Assembly (NCBI RefSeq): GCF_019711375.1
Contig: NZ_CP081295.1
Span: 2,145,001-2,209,000 of the forward strand
Origin: Qipengyuania aurantiaca
Lineage (GTDB): Bacteria; Pseudomonadota; Alphaproteobacteria; Sphingomonadales; Sphingomonadaceae
DNA: 64,000 nucleotides
Direction: 5' to 3'
The position numbers and the translations under genes were made by a program. Below the pieces are notes generated by a model. The model saw nothing but the letters and a program-made list of their open reading frames with translations. It searched no databases and was not told where the DNA came from. This document shows, piece after piece, positions 8,509-17,524 of this stretch. Each line of letters opens with the position of its first letter. Positions within the stretch are counted from its first letter, which is position 1.

Positions 8509-10088
8509 TCTTCCTCCGGCGCATCGAAGCGGGTCTGGACGGTATCGGTCTCGCGCTGCGCGTCGAGCGAGGTGACTCGGAAGGTAAACTGCTGGGATTC
8601 CGCACCCTCTGGGACAGCGACATAGGCGCGCACCTGCCGCACCAGGTCGGCGGGAACCGTTACCCTTTGGACGGATGATGCCTCGTCGCGCCCGATCGTG
8701 TCGGTCCACATCACGCCGCCGGCCAGGCCCTCGACCGCAATCTCCATCTCTCGCGGCCGGCTTTCCATATTGCGCAGCTTGAGCGTGTAGGAATTACGCA
8801 CCGAACCATCCGACAACAGCATGAAGGGCGGGTTGCGATCGGGCGCGACGGTGAGTTCGGTGTGGCTGCGGTTGCCCAGCGCAAACAGTAACGCGCCGCC
8901 GATGCCTGCCCAGATCATGAAATAGGCGATGGTGCGAGGACGCATGAGCGTGCGCAGCGGTGACTTCGGCTCACCTCCCGCCGCCTCGCGCTCGCAGTCT
9001 TCCAGCGTCGCATAATCGATAAGTCCGCGCGGGCGGCCGATGTCCTTCATGACCTTGTCGCAAGCGTCGATACACAGCGCACATGTAATGCACCCGATCT
9101 GCGGGCCCTCGCGGATATCGATGCCGGTGGGGCAGACCTGCACGCATTGCGTACAATCGATGCAATCGCCGAACTGACCCGGATTCTTCTGCGCTTTCTT
9201 GACGCTGCCGCGCGGTTCGCCCCGCCAGTCCTTGTAGGTGACGATCAGCGATTTCTCGTCGAGCATGGCGGTCTGGATGCGCGGCCAGGGGCACATGTAG
9301 ATGCAGACCTGCTCGCGCATGAAGCCGCCCAGGGTGACGGTAGTCAGCGTGAGGATGGCGACGGTGATATAGGCGACAGGCGCTGCTTCGCCGCGCCAGA
9401 AATCATGCACGAGGGTGGGCGCGTCGGCGAAATACATTATCCAAGCGCCACCGGTCCAGAAACCAATTACAAGGTATATCGACCATTTGAATGCCCGGCG
9501 CATGACCTTGCCCCAGGTCCAAGGTGCCGCATCGAGACGCACGCGCGCGTTGCGGTCCCCGTCGACGAAGCGGTCGACATGCTGGAACAGGTCGGTCCAC
9601 ACCGTCTGCGGGCAGGCATAGCCACACCACGCGCGGCCAACCGCGCTGGTGACGAGGAAAAGCCCGATCCCCGCCATTATCAGCAATCCGGCGACGAAAT
9701 AGAATTCGTGTGGCCAGATCTCGATGCTGAACATGTAGAAGCGCCGGTTGGCGAGATCGACCAGCACCGCCTGGTCGGGCGCATAGGGGCCGCGGTCCCA
9801 GCGCAGCCACGGGGTCACGTAGTAAATCCCCAGCGTGACCAGCATCACCAGCCATTTGAAACGCCGGAAAGGCCCGTCGATGCGCTTGTTGTGGACCGCC
9901 TTGCGCGGTTCGTAGAGCCGTTCGGGCAGGTGCTCACGAGAAGGCTCGTGAGGCTCGTGGCGGCGCGTGGCCGCCTCGGGCTCGGCAACCGCACTGGAAA
10001 CAGGCTCGTTGGTCTTGGCGACGCCGTCTTCGACGACCACCGACCAGTCGCGCCCGCCTCCCGGCTTGGGGTCGTCAGGGTTGCTCAT
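8505..10088 (-). CDS. ccoG: cbb3 oxidase accessory protein CcoG (FixG family, 4Fe-4S)
   Basis: A 527-residue inner-membrane iron-sulphur protein. It has membrane helices in the first half, the motif CGYACPQTVW, and two adjacent [4Fe-4S] motifs, CIDCTQCVQVCP and CITCALCIDACD, followed by a periplasmic immunoglobulin-like C-terminal domain. FixG/CcoG proteins are proposed to reduce Cu(II) for insertion into cbb3 oxidase. The first about 75 residues are a polar extension. Its start overlaps the end of ccoP by 14 bases. Confidence 0.95.
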   Translation of the reverse strand: MSNPDDPKPGGGRDWSVVVEDGVAKTNEPVSSAVAEPEAATRRHEPHEPSREHLPERLYEPRKAVHNKRIDGPFRRFKWLVMLVTLGIYYVTPWLRWDRGPYAPDQAVLVDLANRRFYMFSIEIWPHEFYFVAGLLIMAGIGLFLVTSAVGRAWCGYACPQTVWTDLFQHVDRFVDGDRNARVRLDAAPWTWGKVMRRAFKWSIYLVIGFWTGGAWIMYFADAPTLVHDFWRGEAAPVAYITVAILTLTTVTLGGFMREQVCIYMCPWPRIQTAMLDEKSLIVTYKDWRGEPRGSVKKAQKNPGQFGDCIDCTQCVQVCPTGIDIREGPQIGCITCALCIDACDKVMKDIGRPRGLIDYATLEDCEREAAGGEPKSPLRTLMRPRTIAYFMIWAGIGGALLFALGNRSHTELTVAPDRNPPFMLLSDGSVRNSYTLKLRNMESRPREMEIAVEGLAGGVMWTDTIGRDEASSVQRVTVPADLVRQVRAYVAVPEGAESQQFTFRVTSLDAQRETDTVQTRFDAPEEE

Positions 10089-10986
10089 CGACCTCTACCT
10101 CGGGATCCTTGGCGACTTCGATGAAGTCTTCGCCTCCCCCGAGCGAATGGACATAGGCGGCCAGCATCTTGACCGTGACAGGATCGAGACGCCCCTCCCA
10201 CTTCGGCATCATGCCCATGCGCGGGTCGAGGATCTGTCGCTTGATCGCCTCGCGGCTGCTACCGCGCAGCCAGATGGCATCGTTGAGCCGTGGAGCGCCC
10301 AGTTCGCGGTTACCGCCACCACTGGCACCATGGCAGGCTACGCAGTTGTCAGCGTAGAGCTGCGCGCCAGCCCTGCTGCTTTCCGCCTTTCCGCTGAGCG
10401 AGAGGACATGGTCCACGAGCTGGTCGAGCTGCGCGTTGTCGAATGCTCCGGCGAAGGGCGGCATCTGGCTGGTGCGCGTCTCGTCGTCGCCAGGCTGCCG
10501 GATGCCGTGCGTCAGCGTGTAATGAATTGCCTTGAGATCGCCGCCCCACAGCCAGTCGTCATCGTTGAGATTGGGATAGCCGAGCTCCTGGCTGCCCGCC
10601 GCACCGGAGCCATGGCACTGGACGCAATTTACGCGGAAAGCTGCCGCGCCGCCGGCAACGGCCTGTTGCATCAGCTCGCTGTCTTCACCCAGCCTTTCGA
10701 TCGGCGTGCGAGCCAGTTGTTCGCGCATTGTGGCGCGCGCCTGGTCGGCGGCGGTCATTTCCTTGGCCAGCTGGCCGCGGCTGGTCCAGCCGAGCACGCC
10801 TTGTGTCGCCTTGTCGATCATCGGCCAGGCCGGATAGGCAATGACATATCCGATCGCGAAGACGACCGTGAGATAGAAGGTCCACAGCCACCAGCGCGGC
10901 AGCGGCGTATCCAGCTCCTCGATACCGTCCCATTCGTGGCCGACAGTCCGCGTGCCGGTCGGTTCATCGATGCGCTTATTCGCCAT
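10075..10986 (-). CDS. ccoP: Cytochrome cbb3 oxidase dihaem subunit CcoP
   Basis: A 303-residue dihaem cytochrome c subunit that passes electrons to CcoO and CcoN. It has an N-terminal membrane helix (WWLWTFYLTVVFAIGYVIAY, about residues 32-51) and two haem c sites, CVQCH at 121-125 and CVACH at 215-219, with methionine-containing ligand loops (QMPPFAG and GMMPKW). The start overlaps ccoQ by 11 bases. Confidence 0.96.
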   Translation of the reverse strand: MANKRIDEPTGTRTVGHEWDGIEELDTPLPRWWLWTFYLTVVFAIGYVIAYPAWPMIDKATQGVLGWTSRGQLAKEMTAADQARATMREQLARTPIERLGEDSELMQQAVAGGAAAFRVNCVQCHGSGAAGSQELGYPNLNDDDWLWGGDLKAIHYTLTHGIRQPGDDETRTSQMPPFAGAFDNAQLDQLVDHVLSLSGKAESSRAGAQLYADNCVACHGASGGGNRELGAPRLNDAIWLRGSSREAIKRQILDPRMGMMPKWEGRLDPVTVKMLAAYVHSLGGGEDFIEVAKDPEVEVDEQP

Positions 10987-11140
10987 CGTCTTGTCCTTCG
11001 AAGATCAGGGTTGCAGCCTCGTGGTTGCGGTCTTTTGCACCCGGGCGGAACGGCCAAGCGCACAGGCCGACGAAGAGCAGCAGCATCACGACAAGTGCGT
11101 AGCTGTCCGCAAAATGGCGCAGTGTTTCGTAAAAGCTCAC
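10976..11140 (-). CDS. ccoQ: Cytochrome cbb3 oxidase small subunit CcoQ
   Basis: A 54-residue membrane protein starting at GTG 11140, which overlaps the ccoO stop (GTGA). It reads [20 protein letters not shown] at its start, with one helix ([20 protein letters not shown]) and a short charged tail. This is the usual size, order and topology of CcoQ, which stabilises the oxidase complex. It is identified by position and topology because the sequence is short. Confidence 0.88.
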   Translation of the reverse strand: MSFYETLRHFADSYALVVMLLLFVGLCAWPFRPGAKDRNHEAATLIFEGQDDGE

Positions 11141-11901
11141 CGGCCCTTCTCCTCGGCAAGTTCCTCCAGCCCCGCGGCGCTTTCGAAATCGACCAGCGTG
11201 CCCAGCATCTGGAGATAAGCGATGAGCGCATCCATCTCGGTCAGGCGATCGGGATCGCCATCGAAATCGCGGATTTGCGCCTTGGGATAGCGCTCTGCGA
11301 GATTACCCGAATCGGCGTCGGGATCGGCCTGTGCGAGCATGTCCGCCCGAGCATTTGCGAGGTCTTCCTCGCGATAGGGAACGCCCACGCGCATCAGCGC
11401 AACCATGGTCGCTTCGGGATCGCCGATCTCGAGATCAGTTTCCTTGAGGAAGCCGTATTGCGGCATCACGCTTTCGGGCACCACGCTCTGCGGATCGGTG
11501 AGGTGCTGCACATGCCACTCGTCCGAATAGCGTCCACCTACACGCGCCAAGTCTGGCCCTGTGCGCTTCGACCCCCACTGAAAGGGGTGATCGTACATGC
11601 TTTCCGCTGCAAGACTGTAATGGCCGTATCGTTCGACCTCGTCCCGGAACGGGCGGACCATCTGGCTGTGGCAGACATAGCAGCCCTCGCGAACATAAAT
11701 GTCACGGCCAGCCTGCTCGAGTGGAGTGTAGGGTCGTACGCCTTCCACCTGCTCGATCGTGTTTTCGAGATAGAACAGCGGCACCAGCTGCACGAGACCG
11801 CCAATGGCGACGGTCACGAAGGTACCGATGGCAAGCAGGGTGATATTGCGTTCGAGCCGCTTGTGGCCCGTGACGGTCTCTTCGACGATGGGATCGGTCA
11901 T
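11137..11901 (-). CDS. ccoO: Cytochrome cbb3 oxidase monohaem subunit CcoO
   Basis: A 254-residue membrane-anchored cytochrome c. It has an N-terminal helix (about residues 20-45) and the haem site CYVCH at 74-78 followed by SQMVRPF, the CcoO hallmark. It ferries electrons from CcoP to the catalytic subunit. It begins 12 bases after ccoN ends and overlaps ccoQ. Confidence 0.96.
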   Translation of the reverse strand: MTDPIVEETVTGHKRLERNITLLAIGTFVTVAIGGLVQLVPLFYLENTIEQVEGVRPYTPLEQAGRDIYVREGCYVCHSQMVRPFRDEVERYGHYSLAAESMYDHPFQWGSKRTGPDLARVGGRYSDEWHVQHLTDPQSVVPESVMPQYGFLKETDLEIGDPEATMVALMRVGVPYREEDLANARADMLAQADPDADSGNLAERYPKAQIRDFDGDPDRLTEMDALIAYLQMLGTLVDFESAAGLEELAEEKGR

Positions 11902-11913
11902 GATTGCTGGATC

Positions 11914-13587
11914 CTATTCGGCCGGAACGGCACTGGGCTGGTTGACGATGGGACGGTCTGCCTGCGGGTCGTAGGCCGCGTCGCGCAGGGGCGCTTCGTC
12001 CCGCAGCTTGCCGGCCAGCGTCATCCAGATGTTGTAAGACATGATCAGTGCACCGCCGAGGTACATGAGCCCGCCGACTGCGCGCATAACGTACATTGGG
12101 AACATCGCGGCGACGCTGTCGGCGAACGACCAGACGAGATAGCCGTCGGGGCCGTATTCGCGCCACATGAGACCCTGCATGATGCCGGCGACCCACATGC
12201 TGGCGGCGTAGAAAACGATGCCGATCGTCGCGAGCCAGAAGTGCCAGTTGATCATGCGCAGCGAGAACATCCGTTCGCGCTTCCACAGGCGCGGCACGAG
12301 GAAATAGACGCAGGCGAAGGTGATCATCCCGTTCCATCCCAGCGCGCCTGAATGGACGTGGCCGATGGTCCAGTCGGTGTAGTGCGACAGCGAGTTCACG
12401 CTCTTGATCGACAGCATCGGACCTTCGAAGGTGCTCATGCCGTAGAAGGCGAGCGCCATCACCATCATGCGGATAATCGGGTCGGTGCGGACCTTGTCCC
12501 AGGCACCGTTCAGGGTCATCAGCCCGTTTATCATCCCGCCCCAGCTCGGCATCCACAGCATGATCGAAAAGACCATGCCCAGCGTCTGCGCCCAGTCCGG
12601 CAGTGCGGTGTAATGGAGGTGGTGCGGACCCGCCCAGATGTAGAGGAAGATCAGCGACCAGAAATGGATGATCGACAGGCGGTAAGAATAGACCGGGCGC
12701 TCGGCCTGCTTCGGGACGAAGTAGTACATCATCGCCAGGAAGCCCGCGGTCAGGAAGAAGCCGACCGCGTTATGGCCGTACCACCACTGGGTCAGCGCAT
12801 CCTGCACGCCCGACCACACGACATAGCTTTTTGCGCCGAGCAGGCTGACGGGCATGGCCAGGTTGTTTACGATGTGAAGCATCGCCACGGTCACGATGAA
12901 TGCGAGGTAGAACCAGTTCGCGACGTAGATGTGCGGCTCTTTGCGTTTGGCGAGCGTGCCCACGAACACGATAAAATAGGCTACCCAGACGATGGTCAGC
13001 CACAGATCGACATACCACTCAGGCTCGGCATATTCCTTGGATTGGGTAACGCCCAGCAGGTAGCCGGTGGCCGCCAGCACGATGAACAGTTGGTAGCCCC
13101 AGAACACGAAGCGGGCGAGACCCGGAAAGGCGAGCTGGGTTCGGCAGGTGCGCTGGACGACATAGAAGCTGGTCGCCAGCAGGGCATTCCCGCCGAAGGC
13201 GAAGATCACCGCGCTGGTATGGAGCGGGCGCAGGCGGCCGAAATTCAGGTAGGGCTCGAAATTGAGCCACGGGAAGGCGAGCTGCGAGGCAATGAATACA
13301 CCTGCCAGAAGGCCTGCCAGCCCCCAGAACATCGTGGCTATGACGCCCCAACGGACCGGGTCGTCGTCATAGCGCGACGGACCTTCGGGCATGTTGAAAA
13401 AGCCCTGCGCCTTGCCCATGGGGTCGAACCGCGATGCGCTTAGCCAGATCATCACGAAGCCCAGCAGGGCGATGATCCAGGCATGCGCGGCAAAGCCGCT
13501 ATCGGCTGCACCAAGGGCCGCCGCCATCGCGGCAAGCATCACCAGGAACCACAGGCCCACCCGACCCAGCGCAGTTTCCGCTCGCAT
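11914..13587 (-). CDS. ccoN: Cytochrome cbb3 oxidase catalytic subunit CcoN
   Basis: A 557-residue haem-copper oxidase subunit I with about twelve membrane helices. It reduces O2 to water with high affinity and pumps protons. Haem and CuB ligand regions are visible: [46 protein letters not shown] and [15 protein letters not shown] 13587 is chosen for the strong ribosome site GGACGGAG before it. Upstream in-frame codons run into the FNR box and are not coding. An FNR-type box lies about 58 bases before the start codon. Confidence 0.97.
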   Translation of the reverse strand: MRAETALGRVGLWFLVMLAAMAAALGAADSGFAAHAWIIALLGFVMIWLSASRFDPMGKAQGFFNMPEGPSRYDDDPVRWGVIATMFWGLAGLLAGVFIASQLAFPWLNFEPYLNFGRLRPLHTSAVIFAFGGNALLATSFYVVQRTCRTQLAFPGLARFVFWGYQLFIVLAATGYLLGVTQSKEYAEPEWYVDLWLTIVWVAYFIVFVGTLAKRKEPHIYVANWFYLAFIVTVAMLHIVNNLAMPVSLLGAKSYVVWSGVQDALTQWWYGHNAVGFFLTAGFLAMMYYFVPKQAERPVYSYRLSIIHFWSLIFLYIWAGPHHLHYTALPDWAQTLGMVFSIMLWMPSWGGMINGLMTLNGAWDKVRTDPIIRMMVMALAFYGMSTFEGPMLSIKSVNSLSHYTDWTIGHVHSGALGWNGMITFACVYFLVPRLWKRERMFSLRMINWHFWLATIGIVFYAASMWVAGIMQGLMWREYGPDGYLVWSFADSVAAMFPMYVMRAVGGLMYLGGALIMSYNIWMTLAGKLRDEAPLRDAAYDPQADRPIVNQPSAVPAE

Positions 13588-13638
13588 AAAATTCTCCGTC
13601 CTTTTGCCGGGGGTTAGGCTGCAGGGCCGCGATGGGCA

Positions 13639-13652
13639 TTGACCCAGATCAA
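13639..13652 (-). promoter_or_regulatory. FNR/FixK box upstream of ccoN
   Basis: The plus strand reads TTGACCCAGATCAA, nine of ten conserved positions of TTGAT-N4-ATCAA. Its centre (13645.5) at -41.5 would put the ccoN transcription start near 13604, leaving a leader of about 17 bases with the ribosome site. It lies between the fnr stop and ccoN, so ccoNOQPGHIS can be switched on independently of fnr. Confidence 0.8.
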
Positions 13653-13666
13653 ATTTGGAAAAGAAA

Positions 13667-14368
13667 TCACGCCGCCTCGCGCATAAACCCCGCACGACCC
13701 CGCAGGAGCGAGGGTTTGAGGAGGACGATGCCGGAGCGCCCGAGGGTTTCGATGACCCGCTCGTCCCTCAGCTTGGTGAGCTGCCGGCTGACCGTTTCGA
13801 TCGTCAGGCCGAGGCTCTCGGCAATGTCGCGGCGGGACATTGGCAGGTCGAGCCCGACGCGGCCGTCCTGCTCGACACCGATCCTCTCGGCCATCGCGAG
13901 AAGGAATACGGCAAGCCTTTCGCGTGCGTTCTTGCGTCCGAGCGCGATGGTCTTCTCGCGGCAACGCCGCAGCGAAAGCGTCGTGTTCTCGAGCAAATAC
14001 TGCAACACGCCCGCCTCGCCTGCTGCCAGCGCAAGGAAATCCGTGGATGCGAAGGTCAGGATATCGCTATCGCGCAGCGCGCTGACCGAGTAGGAATAGT
14101 TATCGGGTTCGGGGACGGTGAAGACATCTCCGGCGAAATGGAACGCCACGATCTGGTCGCGCGATTGCGAGGCATGGGCGACCAGCTTCGTCGCTCCCCG
14201 CGCGACGTAAACGATCTGCTGCCCGTCCTCCCCGATCTCGAGCGACGCATCATGCACAAGCTGGCGCAGGATCGCGAGCGAGCGAAATCGCAGGTGGGCC
14301 GCGTCGGTCAGGCTGGCGGGAAGGACCTGGCAGGCGAACAGCTCGAAGGCCTGTGCGAAGGTAATCAT
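13667..14368 (-). CDS. FNR/CRP-family regulator (FixK-like)
   Basis: A 233-residue transcription factor with an N-terminal cyclic-nucleotide-binding-type beta-barrel (about residues 25-120), a dimerisation helix and a C-terminal winged helix. The recognition helix has ETVSR (191-195), the E-x2-S-R arrangement of FNR and FixK that reads TTGAT-N4-ATCAA. Only one N-terminal cysteine (C13) is present, plus C136 in the dimer helix, so the four-cysteine cluster site of oxygen-sensing FNR/FnrL is absent. It likely activates ccoN, ompW and hemN. ATG 14368 is chosen over 14416, whose codons lie within the FNR box. Confidence 0.88.
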   Translation of the reverse strand: MITFAQAFELFACQVLPASLTDAAHLRFRSLAILRQLVHDASLEIGEDGQQIVYVARGATKLVAHASQSRDQIVAFHFAGDVFTVPEPDNYSYSVSALRDSDILTFASTDFLALAAGEAGVLQYLLENTTLSLRRCREKTIALGRKNARERLAVFLLAMAERIGVEQDGRVGLDLPMSRRDIAESLGLTIETVSRQLTKLRDERVIETLGRSGIVLLKPSLLRGRAGFMREAA

Positions 14369-14402
14369 GCAGGCTGATTGCTGCGAAACCGGTCGCAACG
14401 CC

Positions 14403-14416
14403 TTGATCCAGATCAA
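14403..14416. promoter_or_regulatory. Perfect FNR/FixK box between fnr and ompW
   Basis: The sequence is TTGATCCAGATCAA, ten of ten conserved positions. Used at -41.5 it would start ompW transcription near 14451 on the plus strand, or fnr transcription near 14368, exactly the fnr ATG, on the minus strand. It could serve both genes. Confidence 0.85.
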
Positions 14417-14509
14417 TGCCGGGCGATTTGCTCACCCCTAATCCAGCACCCGACGCCGCAAGAACCCTGGGTCGCATCGTGCGACCACTGCGGCGCTAAG
14501 GATATGATG

Positions 14510-15178
14510 ATGAAAAAGTTGCTCGCGGCTGCACTCACCGGTGCGGCGATGCTCGCAACCCCTGCGATGGCGCAGGCCGACGAAGGCAAGATCCAGTTCA
14601 AGCTTCTCGGCACCTATGTGATGCCCGACGGCGAAATTACTTCGGTCAATACCGACATCGTCGGCCTTCCCGCCGGCACGCAAACCACAGCCAGCGACAA
14701 TTTCGTGCCCACGCTGGCGATCGAGTATTTCGTCAGCCCTGAATTCTCGATCGAGACGATCTGCTGCATGACGCAGCACGATGTCGATGCGGTCTCCGGC
14801 CTGACCGGCGCCGAACTCGTTTCGGATGGCAAGCTCATCCCGGCTACTTTCACCGCCAAATACCACCTGAACGCGGGCGATGTGAAACCTTATGTCGGAG
14901 CAGGCGCGACCTACTTCTGGTGGGTCGATGCCGAGCCCGGCGCGGATACGATCCCACTCGGTGTGACGCGTACGACGCTTTCCGACGAGTTTGGCTTTGT
15001 CGTGCAGGCAGGTGTCGACATCGCGCTCGGAGACGGCGGCATGGGCGTCGCGCTGGACGCCAAGCGCTATTTCGTGGGCACGACCGCACGATGGTACGCT
15101 GGCGATACGCTGGCCATCGAGACCGAGCACGATCTCGATCCTTGGGTCCTGAGCGCGGGCGTCAGCTACCGCTTCTGA
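14510..15178 (+). CDS. ompW: OmpW-family outer membrane protein
   Basis: A 222-residue outer membrane beta-barrel. It has a Sec signal peptide (MKKLLAAALTGAAMLATPAMA), amphipathic strands and the terminal aromatic SYRF. The segment IETICCMTQHDV matches the OmpW pattern near the end of the second strand pair. OmpW forms a narrow hydrophobic channel and in enterobacteria is FNR-controlled, as the upstream FNR box suggests here. Three consecutive ATGs are possible (14504, 14507, 14510). AAGGA at 14498-14502 has the best spacing to 14510. Confidence 0.93.
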   Translation: MKKLLAAALTGAAMLATPAMAQADEGKIQFKLLGTYVMPDGEITSVNTDIVGLPAGTQTTASDNFVPTLAIEYFVSPEFSIETICCMTQHDVDAVSGLTGAELVSDGKLIPATFTAKYHLNAGDVKPYVGAGATYFWWVDAEPGADTIPLGVTRTTLSDEFGFVVQAGVDIALGDGGMGVALDAKRYFVGTTARWYAGDTLAIETEHDLDPWVLSAGVSYRF

Positions 15179-15225
15179 CCACAATCCAAAAGGACCGTCC
15201 TTCGGGGGAGTGGGCGGCCCGCCAG

Positions 15226-15253
15226 ACCCCCGGCACTTCCTCCCGCCGGGGGT
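15226..15253 (+). terminator. Hairpin between ompW and the AhpD-like gene
   Basis: A perfect 9-bp GC-rich stem (ACCCCCGGC / GCCGGGGGT) with a 10-base loop lies 48 bases after ompW and 26 before the next start. It has no T-run, so it may be a weak terminator, an attenuator or an mRNA-stabilising end. Confidence 0.5.
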
Positions 15254-15278
15254 CATTCATTCAGCGAAGGACAAGACC

Positions 15279-15638
15279 ATGTCGCACACGACTTTCAAGG
15301 ACTGGCCCGCAATGGGAGCCGGGCTGATCCCCGCGATCAAGGAACTCCACAAGGGTGCGCCCGGAGTAATGAAAGCCTTTCGCGAGATGGGCAGCGCGGC
15401 GCACGAAGGCGGCGCGCTCGATCCCAAGACCAAGGAATTGCTCGCGGTTGCGATCTCGGTCGCAGTGCGCTGCGATCCCTGCATCACCTATCACGTCGAG
15501 GGAGCGCGCAAGCACGGCGCGACGCGCGAGGAGATAGCTGAAACACTCGGCCTGGCGATCTATATGGGCGCCGGACCCAGCGCGATGTATGCAGCGCAAG
15601 CCCTCGAGGCCTACGACCAATATACCGATCAGGCATGA
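15279..15638 (+). CDS. AhpD-like carboxymuconolactone decarboxylase-family protein
   Basis: A 119-residue all-helical protein with the AhpD-type redox motif CDPCITYHV (C-x2-C-x3-H). Such proteins act as alkyl-hydroperoxide or thiol-disulphide reductases, so a peroxidase role is more likely than lactone decarboxylation. ATG 15279 has AAGGA upstream. It is read in the same direction as ompW and may share the FNR-controlled transcript if the intervening hairpin is leaky. Confidence 0.88.
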   Translation: MSHTTFKDWPAMGAGLIPAIKELHKGAPGVMKAFREMGSAAHEGGALDPKTKELLAVAISVAVRCDPCITYHVEGARKHGATREEIAETLGLAIYMGAGPSAMYAAQALEAYDQYTDQA

Positions 15639-15860
15639 GGCAAGCGGCTGTGAAGATATGCCGGTCTCGCTCAAAAGGTCCTAGCAGCGATAAGGATCGA
15701 GCAAATTTTGCCTGACGGCAGCTAAACCGATAGGAAGCTCCGAAAGCTGACCGTCGGCTACCGGCCCATATGCGGCCATTTTCGGAATATTTCTCCGCAC
15801 CAACAAGTTCACCGCCGTACGACCGCGTGGTTCGTAAGGCGAAAGCGAGTTCTGCAAAGG

Positions 15861-15882
15861 TCAAATCGAGCCCCCGCAACCA
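15861..15882 (+). other. Decayed copy of the tRNA-fMet 3' end (candidate attR)
   Basis: TCAAATCGAGCCCCCGCAACCA matches the end of tRNA-fMet (1418-1439) at 20 of 22 positions, with the last 12 identical. The rest of a tRNA is absent. Followed eight bases later by a strong terminator, it reads as the chromosomal 3' fragment left when an element entered tRNA-fMet. Confidence 0.6.
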
Positions 15883-15889
15883 AATCAAT

Positions 15890-15917
15890 AAGCCCGCCAT
15901 CCCAGGCGGGCTTTTTT
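15890..15917 (+). terminator. Strong rho-independent terminator
   Basis: A 9-bp stem AAGCCCGCC / GGCGGGCTT with loop ATCCCA is followed by a T-run. It lies eight bases after the tRNA-fMet 3'-end copy and far from any coding end, which suggests it is the original terminator of tRNA-fMet. Confidence 0.88.
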
Positions 15918-16282
15918 GTGCCCGAAAGGCACTTACGCCTCGTCTTTGCCGTGTTTCGAAAACGATATGCAGGCAAGTTTGGTTTGCGAACATTCGCAGT
16001 CTACGAAGCAACCGCATTGGACGAATTCATTGCAATAAAGCGCCGTACCAAGCCGCTGATCGGGGCTCGTTGCCTCGCAGTATCTGACTTATTGCCTCCG
16101 TCACTACTGTCGATCGCGTCTGGCATTGGTTCACTGTAGGCTTTCGATACAGCGTGAAGCCTGCGGCGCGGCTCTCGACGGCATTTGTCTTCGCTAGGTA
16201 AGCCAAGCGTTAACCATTTTTACCTAGGCCTGTTAGCGAAGGGGCGTGGACGGGTCCGCCCCCTGTGAGGGGTCTTTTAAGA

Positions 16283-17524
16283 ATGACACATGGCTTGGTG
16301 TCCGCACAGCGGGCGTTAGGTGCCGCGCCGGTCCAGGTGGGCGGCACGGTTGCGCAAGGTTTCGAACCGGTGGTGCAAGCGTTTACCGCGGCCCTGGAGG
16401 CCCGCACGGCGCTTGGCGCGGCCTGCACGATCTATCACCGCGGCGAGAAGGTCGTCGATCTGCAGGGCGGATGGAAGACCACCGATCGCACCCGTGCATG
16501 GGATAGCGATACCGCGACGCTGGTCTATTCGCTGACCAAGGGTCTGACCGGTATCGCCGCAGCCGTGGCGGTCTCGCGCGGGCTGTTCTCCTATGAGGAA
16601 CGGGTCGCCGACATCTGGCCGGAATTCGCCGCGCACGGTAAGGACCGGATGAGCGTGGGCGAGGCGCTGAGCGAGCAGGGCGGGCTTGCGGCCATCGATT
16701 TCAAGCTCACGCTCGACAATCTCGCCGACGAGGACGCGATTGCAGCGGCCATCGCGGCGCAAAAGCCCAACTGGACGCCGGGCGAACACGCCGGCAACCA
16801 CGCCTACACGCTTGGCTGGATCGCCAGCGAACTCATCCGCCGCCGCGATCCGCAAGGCCGTAACCTCGGGCGTTTCTTCGCCGAGGAAGTCGCCGCTCCG
16901 CTGGGCGCAGACGTCTGGATCGGCCTGCCCGAAAGCGTGGATCGCGACCGGCTGGCGCGGATCAAGGGCTTCAAACTGCAGGACCTCTTCATCCACCACA
17001 CCACCATGCCTTGGGCGCTCACCTTCGAGATGTGCCTGCCCGGCACGCTCGCCTTCCGCACGCTCAACAACCCGCTGATCATGCAAGGCCCCGGCGCGCT
17101 CGATTGCGAGCAGTTCTGGCAGAGCGGGCAGGGCGGGGCAGGCGGCATCGCGTCTGCCGATGGGCTTGCGAAGGTCTACCAGGCCTTCACCGCAGGCGGC
17201 GCGGCGCTAGGCATTACGCCTGAGGTCATGCGCCACCTCACAGAGGGACATAAGCGCCCCTCAAAGGGACTGAAGGACAAGGTGCTGAGCGCCGAAATGT
17301 ATTACTCGCTCGGTTTCGAAAAGCCGTTCGAGCAATGGGAATACGCCCGCACCCGCAGCGCCTTCGGCAGCTTCGCGGTGGGCGGTTCGCTGGCCTATGC
17401 CGACCCGCAGGACGAGGTCGCCTACGCCTGGATCACCAACACCCTCGGCACCGGGAAATGGGACGACCCGCGCGAAAAGATCGTGCGCGAGGCCTTCTAT
17501 TCCTGCCTGGAGAATATCGCATGA
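16283..17524 (+). CDS. Class C beta-lactamase-fold serine hydrolase (esterase-like)
   Basis: A 413-residue enzyme of the beta-lactamase/EstB fold, without a signal peptide, so probably a cytoplasmic esterase rather than an antibiotic-resistance enzyme. The S-x2-K motif is YSLTKG (Ser83, Lys86) and the tyrosine motif is at about 175 (HAYTLGW). A GGxA-like C-terminal motif is visible (FAVGGSLAYADP). The substrate is unknown. ATG 16283 lies downstream of GAGGGG. The stop overlaps the next start (ATGA), tying it to the phosphoesterase and GMC fusion. Confidence 0.85.
   Translation: MTHGLVSAQRALGAAPVQVGGTVAQGFEPVVQAFTAALEARTALGAACTIYHRGEKVVDLQGGWKTTDRTRAWDSDTATLVYSLTKGLTGIAAAVAVSRGLFSYEERVADIWPEFAAHGKDRMSVGEALSEQGGLAAIDFKLTLDNLADEDAIAAAIAAQKPNWTPGEHAGNHAYTLGWIASELIRRRDPQGRNLGRFFAEEVAAPLGADVWIGLPESVDRDRLARIKGFKLQDLFIHHTTMPWALTFEMCLPGTLAFRTLNNPLIMQGPGALDCEQFWQSGQGGAGGIASADGLAKVYQAFTAGGAALGITPEVMRHLTEGHKRPSKGLKDKVLSAEMYYSLGFEKPFEQWEYARTRSAFGSFAVGGSLAYADPQDEVAYAWITNTLGTGKWDDPREKIVREAFYSCLENIA

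Larger units (their letters stand above)
15639..16282. other. Long intergenic stretch with tRNA remnant, terminator and no clear gene
   Basis: This holds a tRNA-fMet 3'-end copy (15861-15882), a strong terminator (15890-15917) and then about 360 bases without a convincing gene. An open frame at 15918-16139 has unremarkable composition and no ribosome site. TTAACCAT at 16210-16217 matches the CtrA half-site TTAACC but is alone. A GC-rich hairpin (GGGGCG / CGCCCC, 16241-16262) precedes the next gene. Confidence 0.5.

Noticed and set aside
9967-12351. A 794-codon plus-strand open frame across ccoG, ccoP, ccoO and part of ccoN
   Set aside because: It runs antisense through four well-supported genes and has low-complexity basic composition.
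15861-15882. Possible complete second tRNA-fMet
   Set aside because: Only the T-arm end, acceptor 3' strand and CCA are present; no anticodon or D-arm can be folded upstream.
15918-16139. Open frame of 73 codons after the terminator
   Set aside because: No ribosome site, no motif and no conserved feature; likely chance in a gene-free stretch.
16210-16217. TTAACCAT as a CtrA site before the serine hydrolase gene
   Set aside because: Only a half-site, with no second TTAA at the right spacing.
16283-17524. Antibiotic-resistance beta-lactamase
   Set aside because: No signal peptide, and the tyrosine motif and layout fit EstB-like esterases better; context is metabolic.
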